Assembly: GCA_963824095.1 (NCBI GenBank)
Contig: CAWGNS010000007.1
Coordinates: 248,001-312,000, forward strand
From: JBBDWJ01 sp963824095
GTDB taxonomy: Bacteria > Acidobacteriota > Terriglobia > Bryobacterales > UBA6623
Direction: 5' to 3'
DNA length: 64,000 nucleotides
The stretch's first letter is position 1; each line of letters opens with the position of its first letter. The translations under genes and the position numbers were made by a program. The notes beneath the pieces were generated by a model. It was not told the origin of the DNA, did not search any database, and saw only the letters and a program-made list of their open reading frames with translations. Positions 60,082 to 64,000 of the stretch are shown piece by piece.

Positions 60082-60138
60082 GGGGCCTTACGTCGCGACG
60101 AATCGCGACGCGGCAAACTTGGAGGTTCACGCCACGGG
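60082..60138 (+). repeat. R1 structured repeat
   Basis: Hairpin GTCGCGA-CGAA-TCGCGAC, linker GCGGCAA, AACTTGGAGGTT, tail CACGCCACGGG. It lies in the 388-base gap between convergent genes, where nothing else was recognised. Confidence 0.78.
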
Positions 60139-60223
60139 TGCGTTTTTTTTGGTTCTGTGCCTCCGTCGCCTTCGCCTAGGCTACAACCCACCGCCTGATC
60201 CTCGGCGGCGTAATCCTCCCAGG

Positions 60224-61510
60224 CTAATTTCGGACGACCGTTGCGGGACGCTGCGGCGTTTGAGGAGCGCCGGCTTGCGGCGGGCGGCGGTTCACCCGCG
60301 GGTCGGCGGCGCCCACGGTTCCGCCGGCTTGGGTGATGGCCGCCTGGGCAGCTTGCTTTTCCGCGGTGATGTCGCGGCTCATCGCCAGCAGGCCGTTGAC
60401 GCGGCCCTGCTTGTCGCGCAGCGGCGCGCGGGTGATCAGCCGGTAGGCGCGCTTCTGGCCGTCGGGCGAGATCCAGGGCTCTTCCTCGTCGGGGACGATG
60501 CGCGCTCCCCGCACCACCTGCTCTTCCTTAACGTGCAGCGTCTGCGCGAGATGCTCGGGCAGGAAGTCGAAGTCGGATTTCCCGTTCACCTCGGCGCGCG
60601 TCCTGGCTCCGATGCTGCGGCGGTGCGCGGCGTTGCTGTAGATATAGCGGCCCGACATATCCTTGGCGAAAATCGCTTCGGTGAGGCTGTCGGTGATCGT
60701 GCGCAGCAGCTCGAATTCGGTGGAGTCGGACTCTTCAGCGAGCAGCGATTCCGACACCGGGTAGGCGGTGCACAGCACCATCTCGGCCGCCCCGGCGTTG
60801 GAGCGCGCATAGACGGTCTCGAACGACTGCAGCCATTGCCAGCTCTGCCGCGCGTTTTTCAAACGGTAGCGGCCGCTGACGATTTCGGTGCTGTTGGGCG
60901 CCAGCATCGGCTGGCGTTCCTGCTTGAAGCGCGCGAAGTCTTCGGGGTGCACCAGCTCTTCCATCGAAACGCCCGAGCGGAAGATGAGATTCTCGTCGAT
61001 GCCGGCAAGCGAGGCGAAGCGCCGGTTGCTGTAGACGACCTTCCACTGCCGCGTGTTGTAGACATAGAGTGGGTTGGGCAGGTTCTGCAGAATGCGGTAG
61101 CTTTCCTCCCAGCGCGTCAGCGTGCGGGCGCGCTCCACCGCGTAACAGGTGGCGCGCCATAGCGCAGGGCCGGTCAGTTCGTTCTTCACCAGGTAGTCCT
61201 GGGCGCCCTGCCGCACGGCCTTGATGGCGAGCATCTCTTCGTTGTTGCCGGTGAGGACGACGATCGGGATGGCGCCGGCGCGGTCCTGGGCCTGGTAGAG
61301 GGTTTCGAGGCCATGGCTGTCGGGCAGCGACAGGTCCAGCAGCACGACGTCTATTCTTTGCTCGGAGAGGATATCGAGCCCTGCGCTGAGACGATCGGCC
61401 CAGATCACTTCCGGTTCGGGCACGCCCTGTTCAGGCCGGGTCAACTCGCTGAGCAGTTCTCGAAACAGGCGCGCATCGGCCTTGTTGTCCTCGATCAGCA
61501 AAATCCTCAT
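60224..61510 (-). CDS. Response regulator with receiver and two PAS domains, no output enzyme
   Basis: A 428-residue protein. The receiver (about 1-125) has RILLIEDN, D59 in VVLLDLSLPDSHG and K in YLVKNEL. Two PAS domains follow: about 140-260 (ILQNLPNPLYVYNTRQWKVV) and about 275-400 (LRTITDSLTEAIFAKDMSGR, with a PAC-like RDKQGRVNGLLAMSRDITA). No kinase, GGDEF or EAL domain follows, so it may pass a signal by protein contact. AAGGGGG precedes ATG 61510; the frame upstream is probably not translated. Confidence 0.85.
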   Translation of the reverse strand: MRILLIEDNKADARLFRELLSELTRPEQGVPEPEVIWADRLSAGLDILSEQRIDVVLLDLSLPDSHGLETLYQAQDRAGAIPIVVLTGNNEEMLAIKAVRQGAQDYLVKNELTGPALWRATCYAVERARTLTRWEESYRILQNLPNPLYVYNTRQWKVVYSNRRFASLAGIDENLIFRSGVSMEELVHPEDFARFKQERQPMLAPNSTEIVSGRYRLKNARQSWQWLQSFETVYARSNAGAAEMVLCTAYPVSESLLAEESDSTEFELLRTITDSLTEAIFAKDMSGRYIYSNAAHRRSIGARTRAEVNGKSDFDFLPEHLAQTLHVKEEQVVRGARIVPDEEEPWISPDGQKRAYRLITRAPLRDKQGRVNGLLAMSRDITAEKQAAQAAITQAGGTVGAADPRVNRRPPQAGAPQTPQRPATVVRN

Positions 61511-61982
61511 GAATCCCCCTTCCGCTTCTCTCCGAGGGTGTTTCCGCAGCCCCTTCGGCGGAACCGGAACGTGCCGCCGCGGAACACCTACAAGGAACAA
61601 TAAGGGTCGCCGGCGGGCTTTGTCTTTAGAAGGAACTCCCTATCGGCGAACCCCGATTCCGGAGGCAGGTCGTACGACCTTTTGGAAATTCACATTTGAA
61701 CGACAACCCGCGCGAGGTCGGTTTGCGGTGGGTAGACGCTGCGGGTGAGGGGCTGCCGTGCCGGGAAGCCGCTGCCAGAGCGGCCGATTGCACTCGCGGA
61801 TATTGCCCGGCGCGTTTCCCGGGCGCGCCGATTCGGGGCGAACGAGGCGGCAATTGTACGCTTTTGTAACGGCGGGCGAAGGAGGTCACTGTAATACCCT
61901 GCCCGGGAGCCTCGGGAATTTTCCCGGCGAGGCTTGGCATGTTGGCCGTTGAGGTGGGACGGACACTCTTGTCTGTCTTGGG

Positions 61983-62026
61983 GTAGAGACAGGCGCTCTC
62001 GCCTGTCGGCCGCCGTTAGGCGGCCG
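61983..62026. repeat. R3 bipartite hairpin
   Basis: GACAGGCGCTCTCGCCTGTC followed by GGCCGCCGTTAGGCGGCC, both hairpins of R3 intact in one copy. Confidence 0.7.
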
Positions 62027-62078
62027 TGTACTATCCAGGCCGGCGCCAGATCCGCTGAGTGGAACGGAGTCTGGCCAA

Positions 62079-62103
62079 TCACGGACAGGATTGTCTGTGC
62101 CAC
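62079..62103. repeat. R2 palindrome
   Basis: ACGGACAGGATTGTCTGT then GCCAC, 26 nt before the stop of the convergent flagellar gene. Confidence 0.65.
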
Positions 62104-62128
62104 TTGGCAGACTGCTGTGCCGCCTGCT

Positions 62129-62494
62129 CTACAGGTTGATATTCAGGCCACCGGGCCTCTTGGGCCGGTAGGGTTTGAAGGATTCGTTGAGTTGGCGGCT
62201 GGCGAGGGCGTCGTGCAGTTCGCCGCGGCTGGTTTCGCGCTGGATCAGCAGCGCCTGGCGCGTGTCTTCTCCCAGTTGCACGGCGCGCTCGAGCTTGCGG
62301 CGCTGGGGTTGGGTGAGGCTGGACGCTGGAGCCTCCGAGCCCAACGCCGAGGTCAACGCCGAGACGATCTGGCGGCGGCGGGCCAGCAGGCCGCCGGCCT
62401 GCTCGGAAGCTCGGGTGCGAGTCGAATCGCGCAGCGCCTCGGTCGCTGCCAGCAGGTGATCGAGTAGGGTATCCACGGCGTCGGAGGTCGACAT
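62129..62494 (-). CDS. Putative flagellar accessory/chaperone protein (FliT/FlgN-like size)
   Basis: A 121-residue helical protein, MSTSDAVDTLLDHLLAATEA, with LERAVQLGEDTRQALLIQRE, ending in YRPKRPGGLNINL. It lies downstream of fliD on the same strand, about 260 nt away across an R5 repeat, where fliT/fliS-type chaperones often sit. Sequence alone does not prove the family; size, helicity and location are the grounds. Confidence 0.5.
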   Translation of the reverse strand: MSTSDAVDTLLDHLLAATEALRDSTRTRASEQAGGLLARRRQIVSALTSALGSEAPASSLTQPQRRKLERAVQLGEDTRQALLIQRETSRGELHDALASRQLNESFKPYRPKRPGGLNINL

Positions 62495-62561
62495 TTGTTT
62501 GCCTTGGGTTGGTGGCCGGGCCCCGCCCCTTTTGGTGGACTAGAGGGCGGTGGTCCTAGGG

Positions 62562-62664
62562 GTGGCGCGGGCCTCGGGCCGGCTGCGACGGCGTGCGCGC
62601 CGGTTCCTCGCCTTTTCGGACACGTCGACCCATGTCGACGCCGCCGGCCGGATGCCCGCGCCAC
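62562..62664. repeat. R5 element, short form
   Basis: Bounded by GTGGCGCGGGCCTCGGGCCG and CGGCCGGATGCCCGCGCCAC, 103 bp, shorter interior than the copies at 14239 and 41566. It lies between fliD and the small flagellar gene. Confidence 0.65.
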
Positions 62665-62753
62665 CGTTGTAAGCCTGGATTCTCACTCGCACCGCCGGCC
62701 CTGGTCGCCTTTGAGGTCCCTCGTTTTACCGTGTCGGTCCTGTGGCCGTTTTT

Positions 62754-64000
62754 TCATTTCTTGTTGTTGGCCGAGTCTTGCGCGTCGAGGAAAGCCGTGA
62801 GCTGGGTCTGTTGCCCCTCGATTTGGGTGAGCAGCAGGTCGGTGGCGGAAAAGCGCTGCTCGAGATTGCTGATGGTCTGGTCGAGGCGCCGCTGGGTTTC
62901 CTGAATCCGGTCGCTGAGCTTGTTGTCGGATTCGTCGATGAAGTCGATGGCGGTCTGGATCTGTCCGTCGGTGGGGCTGGTGAAATTGTTGAGCAAGGTG
63001 GTGGCGTTGCCGACAAAGCCGGATCCGAGATCGCCGAGGAACTCCAGCGCGCCCTGCAACTGGTCGGGACTGAGCAGGCTGAAGTCAAAGGCATTGAACT
63101 GCAGTTGGCCGTCTTTCTGCAGGTCGAGGCCGACCTCGCGCAGCGAATGCAGCCCTTCGGGGCTGAAGAACGAAGTGATGCGGCGCAAGGTCTGCTCGGC
63201 TTCGCGGATCTCGACGCTGCCCGAAAGTACCCCGGCGTTCTTGCCCACCTGAGCCTGCACGGCGGCCACCGCCGCGTTGTAGGCATCGACCACATTCGAT
63301 AGACCTTGGGAGACGCCGCTGGCGTCGGTGGCGGTCGAAATCGTGGCGTGCCCGGGGCCGGCGATCGTCAGATCCAGGCCGGCGATGAAATCGTGGATCG
63401 TGTTGCCGGGGTTGTCGACCTCAACGCCATTGACCTCGAAGACCGCGTTGGTGCCCTGATTGCTATTGGTGAGCAGGTCGGCGCCAGCACTGTCTTGCAG
63501 GCGCAGGGTGGTGGCGCCGGTATCGTTGGCCGTCAGGGTCAGCCGGTAGGCGGGGGCCGCGGGATCGCTGCTGGTGTTGATCAGGCTGGCCTTGACGCCT
63601 AGCTCGGCACTGTTGGCGTTGATATAGTCCGCCAGGCCCTGTAGCGTGTCGGTGACCGCGCCGACCGCGTGCGTTCCGGCCAGCCCGGAGGCGAAACCGG
63701 TGCCCTGCGCGTTGTCGGTGACGGTGACGTCGAACGGCGAGTTGCCGCCGACGGTAACCTCTCCGCCGGTCACGCCAAAGGTGACCCCGGCGGCGGCCAA
63801 ATCGGGATTGAGCGCCACCTGGGCGTTGAGCGCGGCGGCGATCTCCTCGGCCGATTGGCCGCCCACCACGCCCCCGGACTCGAGGCCGCTGACCGTGGTC
63901 CCGGTGCTCGACGAGGTGAAGCTGAATCCCTGGCCCGCCGTGTCGCTGACAATCAGCTTGAGGTTGCCGCCTTCGGCCGTGAAGCTGACCTTGCCGTTCA
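62754..64000 (-). CDS. fliD: Flagellar hook-associated protein 2 (filament cap), partial
   Basis: The reading frame runs off the right edge, so the N terminus is missing; about 414 residues are visible. FliD caps the flagellar filament and helps fold exported flagellin. Seen: repeated beta segments (VSDTAGQGFSFTSSSTGTTV), a middle-domain LRLQDSAGADLLTNSNQGTN, IHDFIAGLDLTI, and the helical C-terminal region (NVVDAYNAAVAAVQAQVGKN, FFSPEGLHSLREVGLDLQKD, and the coiled-coil LDQTISNLEQRFSATDLLL). The end QTQLTAFLDAQ matches FliD C termini. Confidence 0.93.
   Translation of the reverse strand, partial: NGKVSFTAEGGNLKLIVSDTAGQGFSFTSSSTGTTVSGLESGGVVGGQSAEEIAAALNAQVALNPDLAAAGVTFGVTGGEVTVGGNSPFDVTVTDNAQGTGFASGLAGTHAVGAVTDTLQGLADYINANSAELGVKASLINTSSDPAAPAYRLTLTANDTGATTLRLQDSAGADLLTNSNQGTNAVFEVNGVEVDNPGNTIHDFIAGLDLTIAGPGHATISTATDASGVSQGLSNVVDAYNAAVAAVQAQVGKNAGVLSGSVEIREAEQTLRRITSFFSPEGLHSLREVGLDLQKDGQLQFNAFDFSLLSPDQLQGALEFLGDLGSGFVGNATTLLNNFTSPTDGQIQTAIDFIDESDNKLSDRIQETQRRLDQTISNLEQRFSATDLLLTQIEGQQTQLTAFLDAQDSANNKK

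Larger units (their letters stand above)
61511..62128. other. 618-base gap holding R3 and R2 repeats
   Basis: Between the REC-PAS gene and the flagellar pair. The first ~470 bases have no supported gene. R3 is at 61983-62026 and R2 at 62079-62103. No promoter is clear. Confidence 0.45.

Overview
The window is high-GC bacterial DNA. It most resembles an Acidobacteriota genome of the Bryobacterales/Solibacter type, an inference from gene content: an Oar-type TonB receptor with an N-terminal carboxypeptidase-regulatory-like domain, a PSCyt1/DUF1549/DUF1553 gene followed by a DUF1501 gene, two PadR regulators each next to an ADOP-type (acidobacterial MacB-like) permease, and an M1 aminopeptidase. 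I saw no rRNA, tRNA, CRISPR array, transposase gene or phage gene.

Layout. 0.2-8.6 kb: TonB receptor with a strong terminator, a small zinc-ribbon protein, the PSCyt1 and DUF1501 pair. 8.9-14.1 kb: DUF389 membrane protein, hemerythrin-like protein, acyl-CoA/thioester-reductase-like SDR, a small ABM-like protein and a VapBC-type pair. 14.6-19.1 kb: PadR, an ADOP-like protein with an odd zinc-ribbon tail, an ABC ATPase and a frameshifted ABC permease. 19.5-28.4 kb: lipoprotein, large hybrid histidine kinase, M48 protease, a 45-residue membrane peptide, M1 protease. 28.5-31.8 kb: second PadR plus a complete ADOP. 32.1-35.2 kb: an Mla-type lipid transporter (MCE, ATPase, permease). 35.5-46 kb: an ALDH7 dehydrogenase diverging from a probable lipid locus (ACP/fatty-acyl-AMP ligase/acyltransferase fusion, PlsY, HAD phosphatase, LarA-like protein, SDR epimerase, diacylglycerol-kinase family, Cys-rich membrane protein). 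46-54 kb: SpoU methyltransferase, HpaI aldolase, small conserved proteins, a PepSY membrane pair, a SnoaL-like protein, a Tat-exported Gfo/Idh oxidoreductase. 54-61.5 kb: a REC-pseudoREC-CheX protein, then an M43 metalloprotease with a 31-unit Lys-Asp/Glu tetrapeptide tail next to a graspetide-maturase-like ATP-grasp ligase, then a REC-PAS protein. 62.1-64 kb: a flagellar pair (putative chaperone and FliD, cut by the window edge).

Two things stand out. (1) The M43/ATP-grasp neighbourhood at 56.2-59.2 kb could be an unusual side-chain cross-linking system, because the ligase family joins side chains and the tail offers Lys and Asp/Glu at fixed four-residue spacing. (2) Nearly every larger intergenic gap holds copies of at least seven families of short palindromic elements. 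One family (R1, 8 copies) shows compensatory base changes in its hairpin, as expected for a structured element under selection or copied as a folded unit. Three genes carry four frameshifts in total, all in the same direction, so either the consensus has insertion errors or these genes are decaying.
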